Shown piece after piece: positions 37,149 to 50,235 of a stretch of 64,000 bases of DNA. Origin of the DNA: Nageia nagi (Eukaryota; Pinophyta); contig JBITNC010000001.1 of the NCBI GenBank assembly GCA_050084985.1, forward strand, positions 110,918,001-110,982,000, read 5' to 3'. A model generated the notes under the pieces. That model was not told where the DNA came from. It did not search any database and was given only the letters and a program-made list of their open reading frames with translations. Within the stretch, counting starts at the first letter, position 1; every line of letters begins with the position of its first letter. The translations under genes and the position numbers were made by a program.

Positions 37149-39106
37149 GGATACCCTTTTTCATGATGTTATTTTTTATATACTTATGAGGTTATTGGAC
37201 CCTTGTAGTTTTATTTTATGATTCATGATGTTATGTTGACCTTTTGATGGACTATTATGATGTATATATAGATAGATAGATCTTTGATATTTATGATACT
37301 TGTATGATTATTGATGCATGAGCTTTCATTTTATATATAGATTTATGATAAAACAGGTATGATGTGATGTTATGTAGATCATAATTGTCTTTTAAGTACT
37401 TGATGATGAATAGATGTTAATGATAGATGTAATTTTCAAAATGTATGATGCATAGATATAATTGTGGAATGTATGATGTATAATTTTGAGAATACTTTTT
37501 ATAATTTTTAAATAATGATAAAATATATAACATATATCAACAAATTAGTTTGATGATGTTACTAATCTCAAAACTAAGTTAATAATAAGTACGATTATAG
37601 TTGCTATAAACAATAAATCTAATTTATAATTTTAATAAGTTAAGTTAATTTAAGTTATTGATAATGTGGAATAACATAGTTGTTTAAATAAGTTAAGTTA
37701 TTTAAGGACATATTTTTATTATATTTTTGCGGAATCAGATGCATCATCTTCCGTACTTGGCAATTTTACAATAAACTTCTTGACATGACAAACTAGTGAC
37801 TTATGGATGTATATGAACATTAACTTTATCTTGGTTAAGGGAATAATAAATAATCATTCTTATCCTTTCCAAAGAAAATCAAATTTTAATAATGTTCAAA
37901 GGTAATAATAATAATAAAAAAGGGTTTAACAAAATGATACAAATGACTCTAAGCACAAACAAATTACAAACTATGACAAAAGATCAGGTGATTTTGGAGG
38001 TTTATGAACATTAACTTTATCTTGGTCAGGGGAACAATAAATAATCATTCTTATCCTTTCCAAAGAAAAGAAACTTTAATAATGTTCAATGGTAATGATA
38101 TTCTCAAAAGGAATGAGTTTAACAAAATGAACCAAATGATTTTAAACACAAACAAAATACAAATTATGATAAACAATTAGGTGATTTTGGATTAATAACC
38201 AAGTTATTATAACATCTACCTTATCTTTCTTTATTTCAAGATCTAATAACCTAAGATGATATCAAACAATATTGTTATATGTTGATAAAAAATCTATAAA
38301 CTCCAGTGTGTGTAGTGAGATTCATTTCCCTTCTTAGATCATTTGAGATGAAATATCTTAGGGACATTAATAAGCTAGTCTATCCAAATGAAACGTATAG
38401 AGGTCCATAGGAAAGAAGGTCGCTAACCAAAATGGACATATCGCCACTCGTAAGGTATACCTCATTGCCAGATAGGCATCCATAGCCCCGATGAGGATTA
38501 ACCCCTCGATCTCGCTACAACATTGCTCTGCTGCCAGTCAGGCATCCATAGCCCTAGTAGAGGATATTGCAATCACCCAAGAATCATTGATGTAATGTAG
38601 TAATTAATTTTTTTTTATCTCTTTTTTTTTTATTCTTGGGTTCAAGATGAAGCGAATAATAGGATAGATGCATAACTTTCACTCTTAATGTCTCTTAGAA
38701 TGATTTCATTCAAATTCTCTTAGAATTTTTTAATGTCGTAAGTGTTTGGAGTTTTAGATTTTCCTTCAAATACAAACTTTATGTTTTTCTATCATCTATG
38801 GTATATCATTTCTTTATGAAAGAAAGGACAAAGTGAATGTAGTGATAACAAGGAAATTATTCTAAGATGACCTTTTCACACATTACACCTTTACTGGATA
38901 ATCACTTTTACAATGACATGCAACATACATTTACATCATACAAGGGCAGGGCACCCAATTGCCAAGTGACCTCTAGATGTTTCCATCTAGGTAGATTTTA
39001 TAATTTTTATGTGTTTTATAGTTTTCAATTTTTTAGGATTTTATAATTTTTAATTTTTTAGGATTTTATCATTTTTTCTAGGGAATCTATTCATGACGTG
39101 TTCAAA
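37149..39106. other. G2 3' non-coding zone
   Basis: AT-rich. It holds the 191-bp tandem pair (37812-38193), a locally GC-richer patch at 38390-38580 with two copies of AGGCATCCATAGCCC, and a small inverted repeat CTAGATG-TTTC-CATCTAG near 38972-38989. No coding region seen. Confidence 0.6.
37812..38193. repeat. 191-bp tandem duplication in G2
   Basis: TATGAACATTAACTTTATCT begins at 37812 and again at 38003. Both units continue through AATCATTCTTATCCTTTCCA and end before GGTGATTTTGGA. The units differ by substitutions and small indels. Confidence 0.92.
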
Positions 39107-40269
39107 TCAAGTTTGAACTGCCTCAGGATTAAATGAACAATGTGTTGAACTAAACAAAAAATTAAAATCTAATACCACTTGATTATGATAGATTTTTGGA
39201 ACACAATAATCTAAGTGTTTGAATGTTACGGTTTGTGTGATTGAGATTATTTGTTCTTGATATTTTAAAGTCAGGTTGTAAGTACAATCAACTATTATTT
39301 TGGGCTTTTCTATAGGCCATAGAAGATAGAAATATATCATTAAATCATATTCTGAGTTAGGAGAACACCATAACTCAAATGCGTTGATACAAACAATAAC
39401 TTGATATCCATTTACTTTGACATCCCAGCCGTAAGATTCACGTGTATCATAAAATGTCAAGGCCATTTTTTGTTGTATTTCAATAGGCATGGAAAAGATA
39501 TTTGAATACAAAGGAGTAGGAACATTACGAATAACTTTCATAAAGAGATCTTTGTCATACCTACTTTCAAACCCCGGAAGATAACTTCCATTATTCCGTA
39601 CTCTATGTCCTTTTGATAGTTTTTTGATAATCTCATTTCTAACCCTTATTGATTTATCATTGTAAGCTTGGCAATACGACAAGCTTGCCTTTTCTCCAAT
39701 ATTTGTTTCCAAATTGTGTGTCGCATTTGCATGCGAAGAAATCTATGAGTTTGCCTATATTGTTGTTGTAACATTCTAGGAGGAAAAGCCACAAAAGTGT
39801 TTGAAAACTCATAAATTACCCTTTTATGGGGTAAATAATTTAAAAGTTCATCTATCCATTCTAGGCTTTTGGTTAATTGTTTAACGTATTTCAGCCTAGC
39901 TAAAAGGAGTGAGTACTCAGTTAATTGACAATTTATGAAGATTCTCGGTATTCCATAAGGCCATTGTAGGTAGAAAGCTATTATTTCTTGTGATATTCTT
40001 TCCATATGGGTGAAATAGATTTGTGGATCTAAAATAATGCCAGCTTCATATCCATAAAAAGTGACTTCCCAACCATTATTTATACCATAAATCATGTGGT
40101 GTGTTCTCTCAAATTGTTCATCAATAGTCAATCATAAATAATTTAAGATATTAAAATCAAATCTAAGTTTTAAATAGGTTAATGCTAAATCACCTAGATA
40201 TCTTAGCAGTGGAAATCGTACTTGTGGTTGCACTATGCTACCTTCAGCAGATTCCTTTGCCAAATTCAT
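39107..40269 (-). pseudogene. Unknown sense ORF downstream of G2 integrase, with a duplicated GW(E/D)V-LWP domain
   Basis: I do not recognise this protein. The likely start is ATG at 40269 (MNLAKESAEGSIVQPQVRFP), 108 bp after the pol stop. One TGA at 40132-40134 (probably former CGA) and one frameshift in 39646-39712 break an ORF of about 380 codons. Two copies of a 49-residue motif align without a gap: GWEVTFYGYEAGIILDPQIY... at 39928-40074 and GWDVKVNGYQVIVCINAFEL... at 39284-39430. They share G-W-x-V, GY, I-x-FYL-x-WP, P-(R/K)-I and a final Cys, about 15 identities of 49. No signal peptide or membrane segment is obvious, so it is not a typical envelope protein despite its env position. It is basic in the middle (RFLRMQMRHTIWKQILEKRQ). 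Confidence 0.75.
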
Positions 40270-40376
40270 CTTTTCTATTTTAATAATTAACACTTGACAA
40301 ATATTAATACTTTTATTTATTTATTATTTTAACAATAAAATAAAACAAAAGAAGACTAATGTGCACTTCTTTTTTT

Positions 40377-41440
40377 TTATGTATAGAAGGGTTGGAGATG
40401 CATGATGTTTATAGGTTCACGCTCTTCATTTCCTTCTAAATCTGATAAATGATAAGTTCCTTTACTGAATTTTTTCTTAATGATATATGGTCCTAACCAA
40501 TTTGGAGCAAATTCATCTCTAAGCTATCATTCTATTCATGAAGTTTGTTGATTTTCTTTTAAAACCAAATCACCTATTTTGAACTCATGAATTAGAGCCC
40601 TTTTATCAAAAGCTCATTTTATCCTCTTCTGATAAACATGCATATGCTCTAAAGCATTAATACATTTTTCATCTAAAAGCAATAATTGATCTAAGTGAGT
40701 CTATCTTGCTCCCTCGTTGAAATTTTGCTCACTTAGATTTACTCTAAGGGATGGTATCTCAAGTTCTATGGGTAGGATGGCTTCTGTTCCATATACTAAA
40801 GAGAATGGTGTTGTCCAAATAGGAGTGCGTACACTAGTATGATAAGCCCATAAGGCTTTTAGTATTTGCATATGCCAATCTCTATGAGAATCATTTACTA
40901 TTTTTGCTAAGACATTCTGAATAGTTTTATTAGTAGCCTTTGCCTGTCCATTGCCTTGTGGATAGTATGGAGTGGAAAAAATTTGTTTAATCTTATACTT
41001 ATCACATATTTGTTTTACATCCTTATTTTTAAATTTTTTTTCCATTATCCATAATTAATTGGTTCAGTATGCCGAATCTACATATAATATAATTTTCTAT
41101 AAATTCAGTAATTCGTGAACCAGTGGTGTAAGTCATGGGAATAGCCTCTACCCATTTGGTAAAATATTCAGTTGTTGTAATGATGAACTTGTGTCCACTA
41201 GAAGATGTAGGTGTAATTTGTCCTATTAAATCTAATGCCCATTTAGAGAATGGCCAAAGTGATTGTATAAGATGTAGTTCTTGAGATGGTTATGAAAATA
41301 AATGAGTGTATTATTGACATTTAAAACATTTTTTAACATATTCACAATAATCTTTTTCCATAGTTGGCCAGTAATACCCCATTCATATTAATCATTTACA
41401 ATTGCAACACCATTAAAATGTCCTCCACATGTTCCATCAT
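40377..41440 (-). pseudogene. G2 integrase (C-terminus intact)
   Basis: It ends with FAPNWLGPYIIKKKFSKGTY, HLSDLEGNEE, and INIMHLQPFYT then TAA at 40377-40379: a GPY/F-type tail with no chromodomain. The core ORF at 40701-41045 shows YKIKQIFSTPYYPQGNGQAK; the catalytic Glu of the G1 motif NGQAEA is Lys here (GAG to AAG). The first-Asp motif WALDLIGQ (about 41210) and the zinc module are readable further upstream with stops. Confidence 0.86.
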
Positions 41441-41442
41441 GG

Positions 41443-42870
41443 GTGGGGGATATAGCTTTTTTAATATCATTCCATTCAAGACATCTGAGTAAAATACTGT
41501 TGAAATTTCATCGATGCAAGATATCCCCTATCAAACAATATTTAGTTGCTTTAATTTTAAAAGCTCATCGTGATGATTTATTAAGGTTTGCAGGAAGAGT
41601 TCCAAAATTTAAAAAATCTATCAATTCTTTGTACCAATTATCTTTATCAGTTATGTCAATATTTAATACACTTTTTTCTTCATCTTCCTATTGTAATGAT
41701 TATTGAGACAATTGAATTATTTCAACTTGAATTGAAGATTTTTTAGGATCTTCTGGGATAAGAGATCCAATAGAAGCCATAGCATCTGCAAATCTATTAG
41801 ATGATCTTGGTGCCGCTTCTATACTAAATTGGTCAAAAAATTTTAATAATTCCTCAACTAATGCTTTATACTTTTGAATTAAAGGCTCTTTACATTGATA
41901 GATTCCTTTCACTTGATTTACGATGAGAAAGAATCTCCAATAATCTTAATTCTTTTAAGTTTTAATTTAACAGTAGTTTTTAATGCTAATATCAAAGCTT
42001 CATATTCTGTATTATTATTAGTACAAGAAAATTTTAGTTTAAATGAATATGGTATAGGGATCCCTTGCGGTGTTATAAATACAACACCTGCTCCACCACC
42101 TTATTCACATCGAGAACCATCAAAGTGTATTGTCATATCCCAATCATCTTCAAGTTCTACAGGTATTTCAATTTCATCTAATTGAAACACCCCATCATCG
42201 GGTAATTCAATGATAAGGGGTTTATTATCTTGCAATGGAGCATCAATGAGATAATCAGCAATTACTTATCCTTTTATTGATTTTTTTCCAATAAAATGTA
42301 AATCAAATTCAGTTAAATGCATTATCCACTTTGCAGTTCTTGAATTTTGATAGGTTTTATTCATCATATATTTCAATGGATCCACTTTAGAGATGACATA
42401 TGTTGTATGATTAAGCATATAATGTCGAAGTTTTTTAGTAGCAAAAACGATAGCAAGACATAATTTTTCCAAATATATATACTTAATCTCGTAGCTCACA
42501 AGTGTTCTACTTAGATAATATATAGCTTGTTCTTTGTTGTGTTCATTCTTTTGAGCAAGCATTGTTCCTAAAGCATTTTCAGTAGCAAAAATATATAACA
42601 AAAAGGGTACATCTTTTCTTGGTGGACTTAAGATAGGAGGAGATAATAAATATCTTTTAATTTTATTGAATGCATCTTGTTGCTCTTTGCCCCAATGATA
42701 TTCTACTCCCTTTTTTAATAGTTTTGTAAATGGTTTACATTTATCAGAAAGTTGAGCTATAAACCTTCTAATGGCTTGTAACTTACCTTGTAAACTTTGT
42801 AATTATTTTAGTTTTGCAGGAGGTGGCATGTCTACTACTGCCTTCACTTTACTAGGATCTATTTCAATTC
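41443..42870 (-). pseudogene. G2 RNase H and second RNase H
   Basis: Open pieces at 42266-42601 (LYIFATENALGTMLAQ, KLCLAIVFATKKLRHYML) and 41700-41912 (GIYQCKEPLIQKYK, RSSNRFADAMAS) match G1 at about 1330-1680 and 770-980. The second RNase H keeps its final Asp. A Cys/Gly-rich strand near 42100 (FDGSR, then a stop where G1 has Glu) marks its start. Frameshifts separate the parts. Confidence 0.85.
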
Positions 42871-42871
42871 C

Positions 42872-44003
42872 TCATCGAGACACAATGAATCCTAATAATT
42901 TCCCTAAAGTTACACCAAAAACACATTTTTTTGGATTTAATCTTATTTTATGTTCTAATAATCTATCTAAGACTTTAATTAGGTCTTTTCCATGATCTAC
43001 TCGATATTTATATCTAACCAACAAATCATCAACATAATCTTCTACTATGTCGTGCATATAATCATGGAATATATAAGTCATAGCCCTTTGATAAGTTACC
43101 CCACCATTTTTTAATCCAAAAGGCATAACTTTATAACAAAAGGTACCCTAAGGAGTTATAAAAGTCATTTTATGTTGATCTTCACTAGCTATTTTTATTT
43201 GATTATAACCAAAAACCCATCATTAATGACAACATATCATGTCATGCTATCGAATCTACTAAACTATCAATGCTAGGTAGAGGGAATCATCCTTAGGACA
43301 AGCTTTGTTAAGATCATGAAATATGTGCATATTCTTATTTTTCCACTTGGTTTTTCATAGGTACCATATTAGATATCCAATCTGAATAATCTATAGGTTG
43401 TATAAATTTAGCTTCTAATAATTTTTGAAGTTCTTCTTTTACATTAATGCTATAGTAGATGCATTTTACGTAATTTTTGTTTAATAGGTTTAGCATCAGG
43501 CTTTAATGCTAATTATGTACTACTAATTTAGGATCTATTCCAGGCATGTCTGCATAGGACCATGCAAATACCTTTTCTCGTTGTTTTAATAAGGTTATAA
43601 TTTCTTCTTGTTCATTTTCTGTGAGGTTTTCTCCTAATTGAATAATTTTAGGATTTTGAGGATCATTACTAATATTTATTTCTAAGACTTTTTCAGTAAG
43701 CATATGCGACCCCTTCTTCTAATTGATTTGGTACTGGTATCCAACCATTGTTGTTAACACTATATTCTTCATCATATTCTTGAGTTTGTTCATTGTGCAT
43801 ACTTGATTTTCATAGGAACCAAATATGTGATCTACGTTTTTGAATTCATGTACCAAAGGATTAGATGATATAAGAGAAAAATTAGCAATTATTTCATCTG
43901 TAGAAGTATTGGCTATTATTTTGATTAAATTTTGATTTTCATTAACTTCATATATTTGTTCATTATTTTGATCTTCAATATCATTCTCTTTTATTGTAAC
44001 CAT
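42872..44003 (-). pseudogene. G2 reverse transcriptase
   Basis: MPFGLKNGGVTYQRAMTYIF and then VEDYVDDLLVRYKYRV: the catalytic YVDD is intact, unlike G1. The fingers and first palm Asp (43130-43500) are read only through several one-base deletions. 43509-43703 matches the RT N-terminal extension (LGENLTENEQEEIITLLKQR). 43719-44003 is the upstream linker. Confidence 0.85.
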
Positions 44004-45520
44004 ATTTATCGATGGTATACCTGAATATGGAATGATTGATGATTCAACATTTTTATTTATTTTTTCTTGTACATCACTTGGTAAGCATGAATGAGTCTAG
44101 GGTGGCTCAATATTATTAATAAAGAGTGTTTTGACCCCATCTAAGACATCCATTTCACTTAATTGTTCTTCTCTTATATCAATAATTTCTTGTACTGTGG
44201 ATTCTTTCTCTAAAATTTCTTCATTATAATCCAAATTCTCTTCTCCTAAATTTTCTAATTTAGCAAGATTTTTATATTCATTTTGATAACCTAATCCCCT
44301 TTTATCAGTGGGATCTTGGTATCGTAATTCAATTATTTCTAGTGGACCCTATTCATATCAACCCAATCCTTGTCCTTGCCAATTACATTTGTTAAAATAG
44401 TTTAAGACAAATGTTCTTGAACATGGCGATAAATATTTCATATCATTATTGAAATTTCCTTCATATGTTTGATTGGGTATTGTTGACACAGGATCTACTA
44501 TTCCTGTATAGACAAACATTGTCTGATTAGGTACTTCTCCTAAAGGTACTATTTGTCCAATTACACTAGGTGATTCAAATACTTTACCCACTTCTTGTGA
44601 TGAAGGTATATTAAATACCACATCATCTATGTCATATTCTCCCATCCCTAAATCCATTAATTTAACTTTTACTAGATATACATTGGATGAGTCATTATTA
44701 GATGTAGTATTTACTTGTTTTGATGAAGAAGCTCCATATTTTTTGTCTAAAGTTTTAGCAACTTTTTCCCAAGTATCTTTATCTTGTATAACTATATCAC
44801 TTTTTCCCTTTATGACTTTAGATTGATTCATATTTTTGTTCATTAATATGGTTGATAAATTAGGGGACGATAATGTCACTTTATTTGGATCAAAACTTAA
44901 ATTACAATGTGAATAAGGATCTGGATCTTTAAACACACAATGAACTGTCTTTATAGATGTATTTTAAACATCCATGATAAGTTGATGGGACACATTGCAT
45001 TTCTCTAATCCATGGGTGTCCTAAAATAATGTTGTATTGTATAATATTTCCTTCAATTATATGTAATAAAGTTTGAACAGTTTTAGCCCCTACTGTAATC
45101 GGAAGCACTATTGATCCCAAAGTTGAACACACTGCATCATTAAATGCCTTAATTTGTAAAGAAGGAGCTAAGATAAGAGAATCTGATAAATTCAAATTTT
45201 TGTATGTAGCATCTAAAATTATATTTTTAGCTAAACCTTCATCTATCGAAATTCTTTTAAATAATTTCCCATCTACTTTACCAATTATATGTAAAGGTGG
45301 ATCAAATCCACCTGGTCCATTGTTATTTAATTTTTCTTATTCGTAGAAGGTGATACTAGGTTGTTGAGATATCCTCAAACTTTCAACTATTGAAATAAAA
45401 TTATTGGGGTTACTAATATCCACTTGAATTTCTTGTAGAATTTGATTCATAGCTTCCCTATAACTCTCAGACTATTGTAATAATTCAAATAAGGTGATCT
45501 TAACTGGAGACATTTTTAAT
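44004..45520 (-). pseudogene. G2 protease region and linker
   Basis: The protease core (44929-45195 and 45196-45300) includes the segment corresponding to RILIDEG of G1 and VILGHPWIREM-type LGHPWIREMQCVP. The 192-residue open piece at 44358-44936 is the C-terminal tail. The acidic linker toward RT lies at about 44100-44350. The start region MSPVK-TLFELLQ is visible near 45510. Confidence 0.78.
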
Positions 45521-45529
45521 TATCGTTGA

Positions 45530-48319
45530 AGAGCACCTTTTATCGAAACTTTAGGTTGTTACGGAGGAGGTATAGGTTGTATATTAATTGGGTTTGGTAT
45601 CGATTGATTTTTTCATGGATTATCATGTTTATTCTGATATTGTTGTGCTCTTGTAGCTATACCAATCATATGTATTGAATCATCTATAGTTCCTATAAAA
45701 GGTATATCCTTATTATTCCATGTATAGTTCATTTGGTTTGGGATAATTGCCACATTGTTAGCCTGATGTGAGGGTAAGGGTTTTGATATATCCCTAAATT
45801 TTGATTCGAAGGCACAACAGGATTATCCATATCTATCTTTCAACTATTTATCAAGTCTTGAATTTTATGTTGTAAAGTTCGACATTTATTTGTATTATGT
45901 CCTTTTTGCCTATGATAAGCACAAAATTCATTCTCCTTATACCATTTGCTTCCTTTAGCATTAGGATTTTTAGGTTTTATATCGGGCAATGTAATCATAC
46001 CATTATCACATAATTTTTTAAGTATTTCAACTAATGGTTCTGATAATGGGGTAAAATTTCTTTTAGGCTTAGGTTCAACATTTTCTTCGATTTTTGAAGA
46101 TTGACCAAAATTTTTTGTCATGGCTATTTGATTATTTTGTGGTTGTTTAGTACTATTTTCATATTGATTACCCTTTTTGTAATCTTTTTTCTTGAGTTTT
46201 AGTTCTCCATATTGAATTTTAACTCTTTCTATAACTACTGCCTGAGCAATAGCTTCTTCAAAAGTTCTATGTTGTTGAATTTGGAGAACACTGGATATTG
46301 GTCTTAAACAAATTTGACTAAATAATTTAACCAATTCTTCTTATGGTATTGTATAAGGCATACTAGTGAGTATAGCCTACCATCTTGAGATGTAATCTTG
46401 TATAGTTTCATCAGGAAACTGTTGTAATCTTGTAAGATTAGTAATTGAAGATCTTTCTTTAATATTGATTCTAAAATGTTCCAGAAATTAATTAGCTAAT
46501 TGTTCAAATGTATATAAACTATGTATAGGTAAACTATTATACCAATCCAAAGCTTGACCTACGAGTGTCATAGGAAATATATGTAACATTAATGAGTCAT
46601 CATTAGCTATCTGATAGCTAGAAAATGTAAATTTTCTCAAATGTTCTTTGGGTCTTCTCTTCCCTTAAATGATTCTATTTTAAGAAATTCAAACCTATAT
46701 GGTAATTTATTTTTTGGAACACTTGGATGAATAGGTTCATTGCAAATGTTCTTATTATTTAACTTTTAAAGTCCTTGAATATTCATTTCACGATTTATAA
46801 AATCCTTCATAAAGTCTTCTAATTCTTTATCGGTTCTATGACCTTGAGTGTGTCTATGATATCTTTGAGTATTCGGATCCTTTTTTGAAATTGATCTTGA
46901 AGTGTAAGATTCATAGTCAGAAGGAAACTCTGATGGTGGTGGAGGCAATATTTTAAGAGGTGAATGTCATCATGGAATAAGGATTCTAGGAGGTTTTTGG
47001 GATATACCTTTTCCATATAGATTTTTTCCTTTGTAATTAGGTTGTTTTGTTTGATTTTGGGTTTGTTCAACCCAACTTTTAATGGAATCTTGCTTTTGTT
47101 TATCATATAATTTTTGCAATTCTAGTTCTTTATCCATCTCCTTTTGTAATAAAATGGCTATCTCTTTATCCATCACTTCTTGTTTGTTCAAGTAAGGATC
47201 TCGATATCTTTGTATTTGACTTCCTTCAGGAGTTTCCAGTTTCAAATTTTTTATTTTTTGATATTCATCCCACTATCTTTGTTTTTCTTTCTCCATACAT
47301 AGATATTATTCCCTTCTTATTTTTTCATTCTCTAATTCCTCAAGTTGTAATTCCTATAAACGAAGTTGAATCTCATGTTCTTTATGAAGTCTTTTCTTTT
47401 CTTGTTCTAGGAATTCATTTCTTTCTTTGTTTACTTGTTCTTGTTCTATGAATTTCTTTTTATCTCTAAGAATTTTATCTTCCATTTCTTTTAATTTATT
47501 CTCTTGTTCTTGAATTTTAATGAATTCGTTAACTTTTCTATTTTCTTCCTTTAGAAGATACTGCATCTCTGTGGCCTTTTTAATATCATTAGCATATATT
47601 TCTGTGAATTTTTGACCAGCTTTTATTTTACATAATCATCATTCTTTTAGTTCTTCATAAGAAGGTATCTCTTCTATTTTGTACTTAAATGTCCTTCTAT
47701 GTAATCCTCCATTTGAAGAATAAGATTTCTCCATTTGCTTCATTGAAGGAGCTCTTTGAGATAAATTACTCGTAGGTATTGATACTTCATTTTTTCCTAA
47801 TTCAAGAGATTTATGAGAAAAAGAAGATCCCTCTTTTTGAATTAAAGTACTGACTCTTCGACCATTTGATAATAGATGAATGACTCTTTCATATTTAACT
47901 TTATATGGCTCAGTCTCTGGTACCGCTATGGTTTCAGCCTGAGATTTATCCTCATCAATTTCTAAGTTATCACACCTTTGATTTAGTTTTTCTACATCTC
48001 TCGGTAAACTAGAAGATGTCTTAGGAATAGCCCTATAATTAGCTAGGTGACGATGAATTTCAATTAACTCTTCATCTAACACTTGCATTCTAGCCTTGGT
48101 AATAGGATCTTTTATACTTTGTCTTTGCAATCTAGATTGATCATAGCCCCAATCCCAATCTTTACCTACATAATGAACTACCCATGGACCTAATTCATCT
48201 AAAGGAGGTAACCTCCTAACTGAAGACTCTATCAGATCCATGTTGTCTGGATCTATTTCTTGTATTTCAAATGGGTGTTCTTGCATTTTCTTAATAGTCA
48301 TACTTCTAGTTTGCATCAT
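45530..48319 (-). pseudogene. G2 gag
   Basis: The start is ATG at 48319, directly MMQTRSMTIKKMQEHPFEIQ. N-terminal domain 47639-48319; coiled coil about 47100-47640 (FLEQEKKRLHKEHEIQLRL); PPPPSEFPSDYESY near 46940; capsid about 46340-46720; basic nucleocapsid 45840-46334 ending in the zinc knuckle EFCAYHRQKGHNTNKCRTLQ and HKIQDLI. This is the cleanest copy of the knuckle in the window (C-x2-H, GH, C). Domain order matches G1. Confidence 0.86.
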
Positions 48320-50212
48320 TTTTTTTTTTAGATATTATAAACAAACATCGTAAAAAAGAAACTCTATTTTTATCTTTTATATTATGTTTTTGAGAAAATA
48401 ATTTAATGCACAAACATCCTATGTGCAAACTTACTTTTAACGATGTGATTATCTCCTTAACTTTTTCACATATTTTTAATGTCTGAGTTAAATGAACGAT
48501 ATGAGTTGTTCATTTTTAATCTTTTTAATTTTCCTAGTTTATTTTGACTAGTCAAGTGTTAAACAAGGTAGGTTGGGTAATCCTAATTAATGTTTGCAAG
48601 TTTCTATGGCTTTTGGCTTGGTTCTAGATGAGTCTCTTTTTTGACTCCTACCTAAAGGAAAGTCACCTTGGTCATTACCTCCAAGTGTAACTGGCTCTAT
48701 GGCTTCAAGTGTGTTATGTTGGTGGGTACAAAGAAGTAAGAATTAATGGTTGGTAGTGACATCTAACTCGTTAATATTCAATTATTCCTTTAAGGCCTTA
48801 TGAAATGCATTTAAACAAGTAAAATACACTTATGCATACTACCCTCCCAAACATTCATGTCCATTTACTTATCTTATCTTAATGTGATACAATCAAAAGT
48901 TTATTTTAAGTGGACTTTGACCTTAATAAACCCCATTGTTCCTTTTAATTATAATGTGATTCATTTACTCAACCTCTTAATGATGTTCATTAACTCCTTC
49001 TAGCTATAGAAGTTTTATATATGATAAATTTTCTCTTCTTACTAGTCACATATCTCTTTGACCTCCAATGGAGTGGTAAGAGCAGACTTAGTAAAAAGCC
49101 ATTAAGTGTAGATAAATTAATTGAGGTTCAATTACTCCTCCAAGAGTCACATATCCCTTCGACCTCTAATGGAGTGGTAAGGGCAGACATCTTTAAGAGT
49201 GTTAATGTGAAGTATATTTCCAAATAAGATGTGCATAAATTTTACCTCTTTCACTTAACTTATTTCTGATCACTTAAGATCACTTGAAATGCAAAAGTGA
49301 GAGCATACTTTGTTAAGTGAAAGTACTTAGTGTATTCAAATCCTTCCAATTCATTAACCTTTTAATATGATTTATACTACCCGAAACTTGATTTATTTTC
49401 CTTAAGTTCATTCCTTTTAATGTGATTCATTTACTCCTTCCAATTGTGGAAGTATTATGTGTAGTAAATTACCTCCTCTTACTAGTCACATATCCCTTCG
49501 ACCTCTAATGGAGTGGTAAGGGAAAACTTGGTAAGAGGTCATTATGTGTGGATAAATTAACCAAATTAATGATAGTGTGAATGTGAAAGAAAAGAAGAAT
49601 TAGTTACTCCTTATCAGGTCTATTCTGGTCACCTTAGATCGCATGAAGCGCAAAGGGAGAGCATAAGTAGACAAGATAAAAAGTGTTAATATGTACGTAC
49701 CCTTCACCCAAAACATGGAAATAAATACATAACATTATACATAAAGTAAATTAATAAAAAATGCATTTAACCTTTTCTACCCATTCTTATATGCATTCTA
49801 GGCAAAGGAATCATAATCAAAAATATCCTTCCATTTTAACAATATATTATACATATGTATTGATTTTATATATATATATTTAGAAATAACAAAAGGAGGC
49901 AAGGCGACCTGGAGTAAGAGTCATCGATGTTTAAATAGAGATCGCTGGCATTTTTTTGGAGTCACTGGCATCTGATCCCAATCATTGGCATTTATATAAT
50001 AGACACTATGTTCGGTCATTGGTATTTTGTGAATCACTAGCGTTCCTTTTGAGTCACTAGCATCTGATTCCAATCGTTGTCATTTCTGCAATAGATATAC
50101 TATAAAAACACAATGAAAATTTTAAAGTGAGTAGATGGAATAACTCAATCAAAATCAGTGAACAAAATAGGAACAACTATATTTGAACATAGAAATCCTC
50201 CTTGTTATCAGA
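48320..50212 (-). other. G2 5' leader, non-coding
   Basis: It matches the G1 leader from gag to about 49815, then diverges. The LTR-proximal part (49915-50100) holds a series of short words of the form TCACTGGCATCT/ATCATTGGCATTT spaced about 20-35 bp apart. Confidence 0.7.
49044..49537 (-). repeat. Three copies of the 44-bp leader module in G2
   Basis: At 49044-49087, 49145-49188 and 49494-49537, the same module and nearly the same spacing as in G1. The core CTCCAATGGAG is intact in the first copy; the others read CTCTAATGGAG. Confidence 0.85.
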
Positions 50213-50232
50213 GGGCCCTCCTTCTAGTGCTA
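50213..50232 (-). other. G2 primer binding site
   Basis: Minus strand TAGCACTAGAAGGAGGGCCC, three bases from the 5' LTR, matching the G1 PBS. The first bases read TAG and not TGG, a G-to-A decay. Donor tRNA unknown. Confidence 0.75.
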
Positions 50233-50235
50233 GAA

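Noticed and set aside
38971-38991. Transcription terminator hairpin for the unknown ORF
   Set aside because: A 7-bp inverted repeat alone is not evidence for termination in a plant polymerase II unit.
39107-40269. Envelope protein of a retrovirus-like element
   Set aside because: The position fits, but no signal peptide, transmembrane segment or fusion-like region is visible.
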